64,000 nt of DNA from Synergistaceae bacterium (GTDB lineage: Bacteria > Synergistota > Synergistia > Synergistales > Aminobacteriaceae): contig JAHDLC010000026.1 in the NCBI GenBank assembly GCA_018436595.1, positions 35,139 to 99,138 of the forward strand, read 5' to 3'. Positions 8,601 to 17,312 of the stretch are shown here, one piece after another (within the stretch, counting starts at the first letter, position 1; each line of letters opens with the position of its first letter). The translations under genes were made by a program, and so were the position numbers. The notes under the pieces were generated by a model. That model was not told the origin of the DNA. It did not search any database and worked only from the letters and a program-made list of their open reading frames with translations.

Positions 8601-9506
8601 CTATTGAATGAACCCCTTCTTCCGGAGGAAGGCGGCGGCGATGTCCTCGGGATCCTCTCCCTCGTCGAAGGCCAGGTTCATGGCCGCCATGGCCTGCTCG
8701 TCGATGGCTCCGCTGATCTTCTCCACCACGGGGACGAGGCCGGGGTATTTTTCCGCGAGGGGTATGGGCAGGACGAAAGCGGCGCTGTAGTCGGGGAAGA
8801 AACTTTTGTCGTCTTCCAGAAGGACAAGGTTCAGCTTCTTTATCCGGGAGTCGGTGGAGTAGGCCGCGATGACGTCCACTTCGTCCTGGGCGAGGGCCAT
8901 GTACATCATGGCGTACTGCATGGGAAGCACGTCCCTGAAGGTGATGCCGTAGCGCTCCGACCAGCCGGGGTATCCGTCCAGCCGGGTGTCGAAGTTTTCA
9001 TCGCCGCCCAGTTTCCATTCCGGGCCATGGTCCGCCAGGTCGGAGGCCTTTTTGAGACCGTATTTTTCGGCCCTCTCCGCCTTCACGGCCATGACGTAGG
9101 TGTTGTTGAACCCCACCGGGCGGGTCCAGGTCATGTTGAAGTTCTTCTCGAAGCCTTCCTTCACCATTGCGAAGGTTTCGTCCGAAGGCTTCGACTCGCC
9201 CTCGTACCGGAGAATTCCCGTGAGCTGGGTCCCCGTCCACGAGGGATAGAGGTCGATCTCGTCCGCGGCCATGGCCTGGTGGAGCACGGCGGAACCGGCG
9301 AACTCGGTGTTGATGGTGGTATCGAGGCCCGTGTGCCCGTCGATGAGGAGCTTGGCCATCCAGGCGAGGATGATCGTCTCGTTCACGTTCTGCGAGGCGA
9401 TGCGGATCGTCCCCCTGTAGTCCATGGGGTTGCCGGCCGCGAAGGCGGCGCCTGCGGATCCTGCGAAGAGAACAAGGGCGAGAACCAGTGCTGTCAGTTT
9501 TTTCAT
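8601..9506 (-). CDS. Glycine betaine/carnitine/choline-type ABC transporter, substrate-binding protein
   Basis: This periplasmic binding protein (301 residues) starts with a signal peptide (MKKLTALVLALVLFAGSAGAAFA) and shows OpuAC/OsmF-type features: an IRIASQNVNETIILAWMA start and DLYPSWTGTQL, aromatic residues typical of cation-pi boxes for quaternary amines. No lipobox Cys is evident, so it is predicted to be soluble in the periplasm. It is the last gene of a five-gene leftward operon and follows the permease by 29 bases. The ligand could be a betaine, carnitine, choline or a guanidino compound; the coupled catabolic genes argue against a purely osmoprotective role. Confidence 0.88.
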   Translation of the reverse strand: MKKLTALVLALVLFAGSAGAAFAAGNPMDYRGTIRIASQNVNETIILAWMAKLLIDGHTGLDTTINTEFAGSAVLHQAMAADEIDLYPSWTGTQLTGILRYEGESKPSDETFAMVKEGFEKNFNMTWTRPVGFNNTYVMAVKAERAEKYGLKKASDLADHGPEWKLGGDENFDTRLDGYPGWSERYGITFRDVLPMQYAMMYMALAQDEVDVIAAYSTDSRIKKLNLVLLEDDKSFFPDYSAAFVLPIPLAEKYPGLVPVVEKISGAIDEQAMAAMNLAFDEGEDPEDIAAAFLRKKGFIQ

Positions 9507-9535
9507 GGTGTCACTCTCCTTTTTTGAAATTCGTT

Positions 9536-10234
9536 TCAGTCGGTGTCATCCGCCGCCCCGTGCCTTGCGGCGAGCCGTACCGCCCGGGCGGAGGGGTTGA
9601 AATAATCCTGGGCCCTCTTGAGAATCCAGTCGGCGAAGAGGGCGAGCAGGGTCGCCGGTATGGCGCCCGCGAGAATGATCTCGTTCCTGATGGAGGAAAG
9701 GCCCGAGAAGATAAGTCTCCCCAGCCCGCCGCCGCCGATGGCCGAGGCAAGGGTTGCCGTGCCGATGGTCCAGACCATGGCCACCCGGATGCCCGCCACG
9801 AGGACGGGACGGGCCAGGGGAAGCTGGACTTTCAGCAGAATCTGGAAGTCGGTCATCCCCATCCCCCGGGCTGCCTGCACGTAGGATCTCGGAACGCTCC
9901 GGATGCCCGTGTAGGTGTTCTGGATCACCGGGAGCATGGCGTACAGGAAGAGGGCACAGACGGCGTTGTCGTTGCCGATGCCGAAGACGAAAATGAGGAA
10001 CCCCAGGAGCGCCAGGCTCGGAATGGTCTGGAACACGTTGGCGAGCCCGATGACGTAGGGAGCCGCCTTTTCGTTCCTCGTGAGGTATATTCCCAGGGGA
10101 ACGCAGACCATGACCGTAATGCCCACGGCGATGAGGGAGATCATGATGTGTTCTCCGGTGAGGTTCAGGATGCGCATGTAGTTTCTTCCCACGTAGGTGA
10201 TGAAAAGATCCCACAGGGGGCGCTGCTCCATCAT
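9536..10234 (-). CDS. ABC transporter permease, OpuB/ProW-type
   Basis: A membrane permease of 232 residues with about five to six helices and the EAA-type loop consensus (ARGMGMTDFQILLKVQLPLARP). It belongs to the BPD_transp_1 family used by quaternary-amine importers and forms the channel for the neighbouring ATPase and binding protein. Its ATG overlaps the stop of the ATPase gene by 4 bases, suggesting translational coupling. Only one permease gene is present, so the transporter is probably a homodimer of this subunit. Confidence 0.9.
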   Translation of the reverse strand: MMEQRPLWDLFITYVGRNYMRILNLTGEHIMISLIAVGITVMVCVPLGIYLTRNEKAAPYVIGLANVFQTIPSLALLGFLIFVFGIGNDNAVCALFLYAMLPVIQNTYTGIRSVPRSYVQAARGMGMTDFQILLKVQLPLARPVLVAGIRVAMVWTIGTATLASAIGGGGLGRLIFSGLSSIRNEIILAGAIPATLLALFADWILKRAQDYFNPSARAVRLAARHGAADDTD

Positions 10235-11400
10235 GACTGCTTCCCCTCCTCCCTGCCGCTTCTGAGCCGTTCCACCGCCAGGCGGGCAAGGGCGCCGGAC
10301 GTGATGACGCCCACAAAGCGCTCGTCCTCACCGACGACGGGGATGGAAATATCCCTGTCGGCGAGCATCTCCGCCGCGTCCCGGAGGGTGGCGTTCCCCG
10401 CGTAGAGCTTTCTTTCCCGGTAGATGCCCTTCATTACCGTCTCACCTGCGGACGCCGCCCGGCGCAGCCGTCCGAGAAGGGCCATGCCCAGCCACTGGCC
10501 GCTTTTGGGATCCACCACCTGGATGAACTCCCGGTCGTTCTCCTCCATGCGTTCCAGCACGCCGGCGGCCCCTTCCCAGGGAGCGGCCGTTCCCCAGGGC
10601 TCCTCCACGATGGACTCCGCCGGGTCGTCGGGGGACATGCGGGAGAGCCTGTCCTCGCCGATGAAGCTCCGGACGAAGTCGTTTTTCGGGGAATACTGAA
10701 TGTCCTCCGCCGAGCCCTCCTGCTCCACCCTCCCCTTCCGCAGGATCACGATCCTGTCGGAGATGCGGATGGCCTCCCCCATGTCGTGGGTGACAAAGAC
10801 AATGGTTTTCTTCAGATTCTTCTGGAGGGAGACCAGTTCGTTCTGGAGCACTTCCCTGCTTATGGGATCCAGGGCGCCGAAGGGTTCGTCCATGAGGATG
10901 ACCTTCGGGTCCGACGCCAGGGCCCGGAGCACGCCGATCCGCTGCTTCTGTCCTCCGCTGAGCTGATCGGGAAGACGGAACCGGTATTTTTCCGGCGGAA
11001 GCCCCGCCATGGCGAGAAGCTCGTCCACCCTGGACCGGATTTTCTTCGCCGGCCACCCCAGCAGGGAGGGCACAACGGCGATATTCTCCGACACCGTCAT
11101 GTGAGGGAACAGGGCAATCTCCTGCACCACGTACCCGATGCGCCTCCGGAGCTCCACGGGATCGCACCGGAGAATATCCTCCCCCTCCACGGTGATCCTT
11201 CCCGAGGTGGGATCCTCCAGCCTGTTGATCATCTTGAGGGTGGTTGTCTTTCCGCAGCCCGACGGACCGATGAGACTGACCAGCCCGCCGCTCCGTATTT
11301 CCAGGTCCAGGCGGTCCACGGCATTGGTGCCGTCGGGATAGGTCTTCGTCACCTCTTTGAAAACCACGCCGCCCTGTGTACCTGGCAGATCTCCGTTCAT
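10231..11400 (-). CDS. ABC transporter ATPase with C-terminal CBS domains, OpuBA/ProV-type
   Basis: A 389-residue ATPase energising the quaternary-amine-type importer. It has Walker A (GPSGCGKTT), signature (LSGGQKQRIG), Walker B (VILMDEPFGALD) and the switch His (FVTHD). The last 130 or so residues form a tandem CBS pair, which in OpuA senses ionic strength; here it may sense ionic or nucleotide state. The start overlaps the stop of the aminotransferase gene by 4 bases, tying the transporter to the enzymes upstream. Confidence 0.92.
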   Translation of the reverse strand: MNGDLPGTQGGVVFKEVTKTYPDGTNAVDRLDLEIRSGGLVSLIGPSGCGKTTTLKMINRLEDPTSGRITVEGEDILRCDPVELRRRIGYVVQEIALFPHMTVSENIAVVPSLLGWPAKKIRSRVDELLAMAGLPPEKYRFRLPDQLSGGQKQRIGVLRALASDPKVILMDEPFGALDPISREVLQNELVSLQKNLKKTIVFVTHDMGEAIRISDRIVILRKGRVEQEGSAEDIQYSPKNDFVRSFIGEDRLSRMSPDDPAESIVEEPWGTAAPWEGAAGVLERMEENDREFIQVVDPKSGQWLGMALLGRLRRAASAGETVMKGIYRERKLYAGNATLRDAAEMLADRDISIPVVGEDERFVGVITSGALARLAVERLRSGREEGKQS

Positions 11401-12512
11401 TCCCGTTCCCCCTTTCTCTCCGCGAGCACCTGTCCGAGAGCTTCCAGGAAGAAGGAATTGTCTTCCGCCGTTCCGACGGTCACCCGGATGGAGCGGGGAA
11501 ATCCCCAGCCACCGCAGGGACGGACGATGACACCCCGCTCCAGGAGCATACGGGACACCTCCGAAGCGTCCAGGGGGAGGGTGAAGAAAATGAAATTGGT
11601 GCTCGACGGCAGGACCCGGAGCCCCATGGCCCCAAGGGAGCGGGACACCCGCTCCCGCTCCGAGACGATGGCGTCCAGGGCCTTCCGGAAGGCTTCGCCG
11701 TCCTCCCGCAGGGCCGCCGAGGCTCCCGCGATGGCCGTCCGGTTGGCGTTGAAGGGCTCACTCACAGTGTCGATGACCGTGACCAGCTCCGGACGGGCGA
11801 GGGCGTAGCCGATCCGTGCCCCGGCGAGGCCCCAGGCCTTGGAGAAGGTCCTCACCGCCACGAGATTCCGCCTTTCTTCGAGGAGAGCCTTCGTGCCGGG
11901 CATGCTTCCGGGGGCGGCGAACTCGCCGTAGGCTTCGTCGAGGACAACCCACGTCCCCTCGGGGAGGCCGCGAACGAAGCCCTCCACCTTTTCGGGAGGC
12001 AGGGCCAGCCCCGTGGGGTTGTTGGGGTTGTTCAGCCAGACGAGCTTCGTTTTGCCGGTTATCGCCTTTCTCATTTCCTCAAGGTCCATGGAGAAATCGT
12101 CTCCGAGGGGAATTTCCCGGAGGACGGCCCCCATGACGAGGGATATTTCCCGGTAGAGTCCGTAGGTTCCCTTCGGCAGGACGACCTCGTCGCCCGGGTC
12201 GAGGAAGACCTTCCCCAGGGTCTGGAGCATGCCCTCCGCCCCGTGGGACAGGGCGACCCATTCGGGTTCCAGGCCGGACTGCCGGGCGATGAGCCCTTTC
12301 AGCTCGCGGAAGGAAACGTCGGGATAGGTGTTCAGCCTGACGATCTCCTCGGCCATGGCCGCCCGGGCCGCCGGGAAGGGGCCCCAGGGGTTCTCGTTGG
12401 ACCCCAGCTTCACTATTCTCTCGAGGCTGAGCTCCCGCCGGACCTCCTCCACGGTTTTGCCCGGGACATAGGGGGAGGCCGATAAAACCGCCTTTCTCAC
12501 TCCGGGGATCAT
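11397..12512 (-). CDS. HisC-like class I/II PLP aminotransferase
   Basis: A 371-residue fold-type I aminotransferase close to histidinol-phosphate aminotransferases: LGSNENPWGPFPAA near the start, WLNNPNNPTG, VLDEAYGEF, and the PLP Lys in TFSKAWGLAGARIGY. HisC-like proteins often act on other amino acids, and no histidine biosynthesis gene is nearby. The ATG at 12512 overlaps the stop of the TPP enzyme, and its own stop overlaps the ABC ATPase start. A role in transaminating an imported amino acid to the 2-oxo acid used by the coupled decarboxylase is inferred. Confidence 0.85.
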   Translation of the reverse strand: MIPGVRKAVLSASPYVPGKTVEEVRRELSLERIVKLGSNENPWGPFPAARAAMAEEIVRLNTYPDVSFRELKGLIARQSGLEPEWVALSHGAEGMLQTLGKVFLDPGDEVVLPKGTYGLYREISLVMGAVLREIPLGDDFSMDLEEMRKAITGKTKLVWLNNPNNPTGLALPPEKVEGFVRGLPEGTWVVLDEAYGEFAAPGSMPGTKALLEERRNLVAVRTFSKAWGLAGARIGYALARPELVTVIDTVSEPFNANRTAIAGASAALREDGEAFRKALDAIVSERERVSRSLGAMGLRVLPSSTNFIFFTLPLDASEVSRMLLERGVIVRPCGGWGFPRSIRVTVGTAEDNSFFLEALGQVLAERKGERE

Positions 12513-14110
12513 ACCCTCGCCCCCTTCCGGACCTTCACTTCGATGATGGACGGTGTGGGGAATTGAAAGGCCGACTCCAGCGCCTGGCCGATACCAGCGC
12601 CCCCTTCGGGGGCGAAATAGGGGATCCCGTAGGCCCCCGCCAGGGCACGGAAATCGGGATTCCAGTGATCCACGGCGATCCTGGGACCGCCGTTCCTGTC
12701 CTGGGTACGGCGGATTTCGCCGAAACCCCCGTCGTTCCAGAGCACCACGGGAAGGCAGATCTTTTCCTGCACGCCCACCGCAAGCTCGGGAAGGGTGAAC
12801 TGGAATCCTCCGTCTCCTGTGAGGACCGCAACCCTGCGGTCCGGGAAGGCGCACATTGTCCCGAGGCCGCCCGGAAGAGCCGCCCCGAGGGTGCCGAACC
12901 CGACGGGATGGAGGAACCTCCTGGGCCGGGAGCAGGGATATTCGCTGATGGCGCAGTACGCCGCCCCCGTCATGTCGGCCCAGAGGACGCCCTCGCCGCC
13001 GAGAGCCCCCGCAAGGGCCGAGACGGTGTCACGCAGCAGGGGAAGCTCTTCTTCCACGCCGAGAACGGAACCCAGGGCCTCCCGGCATTCACCGAGGATG
13101 GCCGTCCTGCCGGGGAAGGACACGCCGCCCCTGTCGTTCACCGCTCCCGCAAGCATGGGGACCACGTCCTCGCACCTGCCCCCGAGGAACAGTCCTCTCC
13201 GGGACGAGGCGAAACCGCCGTCCGTGTCCACCGAGATCAACCCGTCCGGGAAGGGAAACTCCTCTTCCCACATGTCCGGAGGGGAAAGTTCGGTTCCCAG
13301 GGCGAGGATACAGTCCGAATTCCGCAGAAGCTCCTTCACCGCCGGGAAATGAAGCCGTGCCCCGAGGCAGAGGGGATGGTCGTCCGGAAGGATTCCCTTT
13401 CCCGCCGAGGTCAGCACCACAGGAGCGGAGAGCTTCTCCGCAAGGAGCCTCACCGCTTCAGCCGCTCCCGCGGCACCCCCGCCGGCGATGATGACGGGCG
13501 ACCGGGCGGCTGACAGGCTCCCGGCAGCTTCACCGGCAAGCCCTTCGTGGAGAGAGGGTCCCTCCCGGCGCACCGGTTCACCGGGGGGCATGCCGCAGGG
13601 TTCGTCGAGATAGTCCAGGGGAATCTCAACGTGCACGGGCCCCGGCCGTCCTTCGACGGAGAGCCGGAGGGCCCGTTCCACAAGATGGGGAATCTCCTCC
13701 GGGGACGATGCCCGGAAGGAACCCTTGGTGACCGATGAGGACATGACGGTGGAGTCCCGAAGTTCGTGAAGGTAGCCGGAACGGCCTGAAAGAAACCGCG
13801 AGGGGATCTGGGTGGTTATGGCCACCATGGGAACTGAGTCGTGAAATGCCTGGCCGAGGGGCGTGAGGATATTGGTGAGTCCGGGTCCGGTGATGGCGAG
13901 AACCACTCCCGGTGTTCCCGTGGATTTGCCCCATCCGTAGGCCATAAACCCGGCCCCCTGTTCGTGGCGGGTGGTGATGTGCCTGATGGGGCCGGATGAG
14001 AGACCTTCATAAAGAGAAAGGTTGTGAATGCCCGGTATGCCGAAGAGAACGGAAATGTTCATGCGCTCCAGGACCCGGACGGCTGTTCTTCCGCCGGTAT
14101 TCCCTGCCAT
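12509..14110 (-). CDS. Thiamine-diphosphate enzyme, probable 2-oxo acid decarboxylase (AruI-like / acetolactate synthase superfamily)
   Basis: A 533-residue enzyme with the three-domain acetolactate synthase fold: N-terminal PYR domain with the catalytic Glu in RHEQGAGFMA, central domain, and a C-terminal PP domain with the Mg-TDP motif GDGGFQFTLPEL...WNDGGFGEI. The N-terminal signature (FGIPGIH, LYEGL, HELRD) reminds me of 5-guanidino-2-oxopentanoate decarboxylases (AruI) more than of true IlvB. No IlvN-type regulatory subunit follows. The ATG at 14110 has AGGAGGT upstream. It is first in the operon with a HisC-like aminotransferase and an ABC importer, suggesting transamination then decarboxylation. 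Acetolactate synthase remains an alternative. Confidence 0.8.
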   Translation of the reverse strand: MAGNTGGRTAVRVLERMNISVLFGIPGIHNLSLYEGLSSGPIRHITTRHEQGAGFMAYGWGKSTGTPGVVLAITGPGLTNILTPLGQAFHDSVPMVAITTQIPSRFLSGRSGYLHELRDSTVMSSSVTKGSFRASSPEEIPHLVERALRLSVEGRPGPVHVEIPLDYLDEPCGMPPGEPVRREGPSLHEGLAGEAAGSLSAARSPVIIAGGGAAGAAEAVRLLAEKLSAPVVLTSAGKGILPDDHPLCLGARLHFPAVKELLRNSDCILALGTELSPPDMWEEEFPFPDGLISVDTDGGFASSRRGLFLGGRCEDVVPMLAGAVNDRGGVSFPGRTAILGECREALGSVLGVEEELPLLRDTVSALAGALGGEGVLWADMTGAAYCAISEYPCSRPRRFLHPVGFGTLGAALPGGLGTMCAFPDRRVAVLTGDGGFQFTLPELAVGVQEKICLPVVLWNDGGFGEIRRTQDRNGGPRIAVDHWNPDFRALAGAYGIPYFAPEGGAGIGQALESAFQFPTPSIIEVKVRKGARV

Positions 14111-14397
14111 TGAATCGACCTCCTGATGATAAATTTTCTTGCGCTGTACCAAACGGGAAGCCCCCCTTCCGGGGGGCACTAGATGAAAACGGTACTGAAG
14201 AATGGGAAAAAGACGATGCTGGCGACGGAGTTTTCGGCAAAAAAAGGGCAGAAGCGAATCAGGGGATTGGAAAAACCGGTTTGTTCCGGCACCGGGATCA
14301 GCCGGCTGCTGTCCCTGATGCCGCACACCATCTGCACGCACTGCAATGCGCGTCCCGAAGCAACCTTTCGGCCCGCGGGCCGGAAACCTGGAAGTAC
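14111..14397 (-). other. Leader/intergenic region upstream of the TPP-enzyme operon
   Basis: About 290 bases with no convincing gene. It holds a short GC hairpin (GCCCCCC/GGGGGGC at 14160-14177) about 50 bases before the TPP-enzyme start and a palindrome (GGCCCGCGGGCC) near 14370-14381, just after the SSB-like gene. I could not recognise a TPP riboswitch or T-box core, nor a clear promoter. Confidence 0.4.
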
Positions 14398-14691
14398 TTA
14401 AGCCAGCGCTTCGATGGCGGTCACGTTGATGTACATCTCGCCGCTTCCCAGGGATGAGCGCACATCCCCCTGCACTCGTACAGGCACCCCTTCCTTCAGG
14501 CTCTTCATTTCTTCCTGGATGCGGGGATCATAAATCCTGGCGAGAAGGAAGTCCTTTCTGACGCTCCCGTCCGTCCCCGGCGTGTCCTGGCGCACCGAAA
14601 AGGGCATGTATTTCTTCGGCTTGCCGGCGCTGGCCTCGACGCGGACCAGATGGAGCGTCCCCGAAACCGTCACGATGTTCTCCGTCAGCAT
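14398..14691 (-). CDS. Second small SSB-like OB-fold protein
   Basis: A protein of about 97 residues paralogous to the one at 8190-8492: MLTENIVTVSGTLHLV aligns with the paralogue's start, and both end in GSGEMYI plus a short helix. The middle resembles an SSB OB-fold (PVRVQGDVRSSLGS). The start at 14691 is chosen from this alignment and a GGGAG upstream; an ATG at 14754 would add 21 residues. It lacks an SSB-type acidic tail. Function unknown; the two copies flank the OpuB-type operon in the same orientation. Confidence 0.6.
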   Translation of the reverse strand: MLTENIVTVSGTLHLVRVEASAGKPKKYMPFSVRQDTPGTDGSVRKDFLLARIYDPRIQEEMKSLKEGVPVRVQGDVRSSLGSGEMYINVTAIEALA

Positions 14692-14846
14692 CTGGACATC
14701 AACTCCCATTCCCTGAAAGTGTGTGTTGCCTCTGCCTGGAAACCTCGTCATCATCCTGTTCTTTACATAACGCGTTCATATTTTACCTTTTTTTTCCCCG
14801 TTTGTCTCCCGCCTTTTCCGTGCAAATGTTTTGTGCATCCTGTCTT

Positions 14847-16721
14847 CTATCCCTCAATCCCCAGCCGAAGGAGGGTTTCCTCCAGGGGGGCGCCGGTTTT
14901 CCTGTCCCATCCCCTGGCGTCGTAATATTCGTCCAGCATGAGGTCGTAGTTCCGGACGGCGCTTTCCGGACTGCCGGCATATTTCCCGAAGGCAGGCAGG
15001 GAGCGCGCCCTGTCCGGAAGACGGTCCTGCTCTCTTCCGAAGCCCTCCCGGCAGTTGAAAAGTCGCTGCAGGTTCGTCACCCGCTCCGCCGCCCCCAGAA
15101 GCTCCTCCCCCGTCACCTTCCACCCTGTCAGCGCCGAGAGCATGGCCGCATATTCCTTCGGGGTTATGCCCACGTACATGTAAAACTTGCAGGTTCCGAG
15201 GATATCGGGGAGGGCCCCTCCGTCCTGCAGGATCCTGGTCGCCTCGCCCTTTCCTTCCTCGTCCCACCGGCCGAACTGATTCGGGTCGGGCAGGCCGAAG
15301 GGGATCAGCCCGAAATCGGTGTGGGAGCAGTCGTACGCCACCGTTTCAAGGGGATGGATGTGGCACATGCCCCGGTTGCCCGTGCCGTAGCTGACGGCAA
15401 GGGTCTTGCCGGACCGGGGGTCGTGGCAGGGGCCCTCCAGCCCCTTCACGTGGACGGCGAACCGCTCCGCCCCTCCGCCGATTGTTTCCGCCGCCCGCCT
15501 GACGCCGTCGGCGAGAATATCACCGATGCCTTCCCTGAGGGCAATCATCTCCACGAGCCGGGGAAGAACGGCGCCGTTCCCCCAGGAGAGATCCAGGCCC
15601 CCCCCTGCCTCCAGCGAGACCAGGCCCTTCTCCGCGCACTCGAACAGGAAGCCGATGACCGCTCCCGTGGAGATTGTATCGATGCCGAGCTCGTTGCAGA
15701 GGTACCCGCAGTGCACTGCACAATCCACGTCCTCGTTGAGGACATAGGCGGTGAAGGATCCCACGGTCTCGTATTCTCCGCCGTCGTGTTCGGGGGTCTT
15801 CCAGGGACCGTTCTCCACGCGGACCTTCCGCCCGCACTTCATGGGGCATCCCTTGTAGCAGCCGGTGGAGGCCACCTGGTTTTTCCCGAAAAAATGGGAG
15901 GAGACAGCCTCACCCTTCCCCCAGGAATTGGACTGCCAGTTTTTCGTGGGAAGGTCCCCGATCCGGTCGGAATTCTCGTATCCTCCCATGGTGCCGAGTT
16001 CCGTAAACCCAGGCGTGTTGGGATTTTCCTTCACGATTCCATGGGCGGCGCGCACCTCCCGCATCCAGGCTGCGGGGTCGGCGGGGGCAATTCTTCCCGT
16101 CCCCTTCACAGAAAGGGCTGCCACGTTTTTCGAACCGAGGACGGCTCCCGCGCCAATGCGCCCGGCGGCCCTGTGCCCAACCATGACGGAAGCGAAGAGC
16201 ACGCCTTTTTCTCCCGCAGGACCGATGGTGAGGATGGAATGGTCTTCAAGGCCATCCAGTTCCCTCACGAGCTTCTCTCTTTCCAGCACCTTCCTTCCGG
16301 CGAGAAAGGCTCCGTCCCGGAGCTCCACGGTGCCGTCGGTGATGACGATGTGCAGGGGGCGGTCCGATACGCCGGAGAGCACGACGAAGTCGTACCCCGC
16401 CCGCTTCAGCTCAGGTCCGAAGTCGCACCCGACCCTGGCCTCGCCCCATCCTCCGGTGAGGGGGGACTTGCAGCAGACCGACAGGCTTCCGCCGCCCGGA
16501 ACGACATTGTCCGTGAGAGGACCGGTGGCGAGTATAAACAGGTTTTCCGGGCCCAGGGGGTCCGCTCCGGGAGGCACCCCGTCGAAAAGGAGGCGGGCGG
16601 CATACCCCGTTCCTCCAAGCCAGGGCCGTATGGTTTCAGCGGAAAGGTCCTTCCGGGAAATCCCGCCGGACGTGAGGTCGATCCACAAAACGGTGCCGGC
16701 GTAGCCGAACAGTTTTTCCAT
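14847..16721 (-). CDS. Tungsten-dependent aldehyde:ferredoxin oxidoreductase family protein
   Basis: A 624-residue AOR-family enzyme that would oxidise aldehydes to acids and reduce ferredoxin, using a tungsto-bispterin cofactor and a 4Fe-4S cluster. The N-terminal LWIDLTSG and WLGGTGYAARLL segments are typical. Cluster ligands are the Cys residues in GCYKGCPMKCG plus a late Cys in ILGTCKF; the first spacing is C-x3-C rather than the usual C-x2-C. Near the C-terminus RLFNCREGF...DRLPDR matches the family. The ATG has AAAGGAG upstream. It probably handles aldehydes derived from amino-acid 2-oxo acids. No MoaD-like or tungstate-transport genes are adjacent. Confidence 0.9.
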   Translation of the reverse strand: MEKLFGYAGTVLWIDLTSGGISRKDLSAETIRPWLGGTGYAARLLFDGVPPGADPLGPENLFILATGPLTDNVVPGGGSLSVCCKSPLTGGWGEARVGCDFGPELKRAGYDFVVLSGVSDRPLHIVITDGTVELRDGAFLAGRKVLEREKLVRELDGLEDHSILTIGPAGEKGVLFASVMVGHRAAGRIGAGAVLGSKNVAALSVKGTGRIAPADPAAWMREVRAAHGIVKENPNTPGFTELGTMGGYENSDRIGDLPTKNWQSNSWGKGEAVSSHFFGKNQVASTGCYKGCPMKCGRKVRVENGPWKTPEHDGGEYETVGSFTAYVLNEDVDCAVHCGYLCNELGIDTISTGAVIGFLFECAEKGLVSLEAGGGLDLSWGNGAVLPRLVEMIALREGIGDILADGVRRAAETIGGGAERFAVHVKGLEGPCHDPRSGKTLAVSYGTGNRGMCHIHPLETVAYDCSHTDFGLIPFGLPDPNQFGRWDEEGKGEATRILQDGGALPDILGTCKFYMYVGITPKEYAAMLSALTGWKVTGEELLGAAERVTNLQRLFNCREGFGREQDRLPDRARSLPAFGKYAGSPESAVRNYDLMLDEYYDARGWDRKTGAPLEETLLRLGIEG

Positions 16722-16786
16722 GAGACCAGCTCCTTTTCTCCTTTTACTATACCAGACGCCGCCGCGGGGATTCCCTGCGTGAAATA

Positions 16787-16813
16787 CGCCCCGCCCGGAC
16801 CCCGGGCGGGGCG
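16787..16813 (-). terminator. Hairpin downstream of the universal stress protein gene
   Basis: A perfect 12-bp GC-rich stem (CGCCCCGCCCGG at 16787-16798, complement at 16802-16813, 3-base loop) lies about 40 bases after the usp stop and before the aldehyde oxidoreductase gene. On the leftward transcript it is followed by UAUUUC, a weak U tract. Confidence 0.65.
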
Positions 16814-16853
16814 CTCTTCCCCTTCATTTCTGAGCTTTCGGATTAAAAGGTGC

Positions 16854-17312
16854 TCATTTCGCCTCTGCTTCGGGCCTCGGCCTATGGACATAGACGCTGC
16901 ATGGAGCGTTGGCCACCACCTTCGCGGCAACGCTGCCCAGGAAGAACCGTTCCATTGCCCCCAGCCCCCGGTGGCCGATCATGATCATGAACGCGTCATT
17001 TTCAACGGCGAATTTCACGATCTGGTCGTACACCTTCCCCGACCTGACAGAGATGGACATTTTGGGAATGGTCTTCCCGAGAACATCCATTTCCTTCCTG
17101 ATAAACTCTCCGAACTCGGCCTTCACTTCATCGTCGGTGGGGGGAACCACTACCGTTCCTTCTCCGTAGAACACAGGCTTATGCTCGGAAAGAGCGATGA
17201 CATGGAGAAAGAGCATGTCGGCATCCGGCTCGCGATTGGCATAATTGATTGCGTAGTCCACCACTCCCCTGCTGGCCTCGCTCCCATCGATCGCCACGAC
17301 CACTTTCTTCAT
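16854..17312 (-). CDS. Universal stress protein, UspA family
   Basis: A 152-residue cytoplasmic protein with the Usp fold. It begins KKVVVAIDGSEAS and has the nucleotide-binding motif G-x2-G-x9-G-S in GHRGLGAMERFFLGSVA, so it is probably an ATP-binding member. It stands alone with its own extended -10 promoter and hairpin. Usp proteins affect survival under energy stress; the specific role is unknown. Confidence 0.92.
   Translation of the reverse strand: MKKVVVAIDGSEASRGVVDYAINYANREPDADMLFLHVIALSEHKPVFYGEGTVVVPPTDDEVKAEFGEFIRKEMDVLGKTIPKMSISVRSGKVYDQIVKFAVENDAFMIMIGHRGLGAMERFFLGSVAAKVVANAPCSVYVHRPRPEAEAK

Noticed and set aside
11397..12512. Histidine biosynthesis gene hisC
   Set aside because: The fold is HisC-like, but no other his genes are near, and the gene is coupled on both sides to a TPP enzyme and an ABC transporter, so a catabolic aminotransferase is preferred.
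14111..14397. TPP riboswitch or T-box before the TPP enzyme gene
   Set aside because: The conserved core sequences of either element could not be found by eye.
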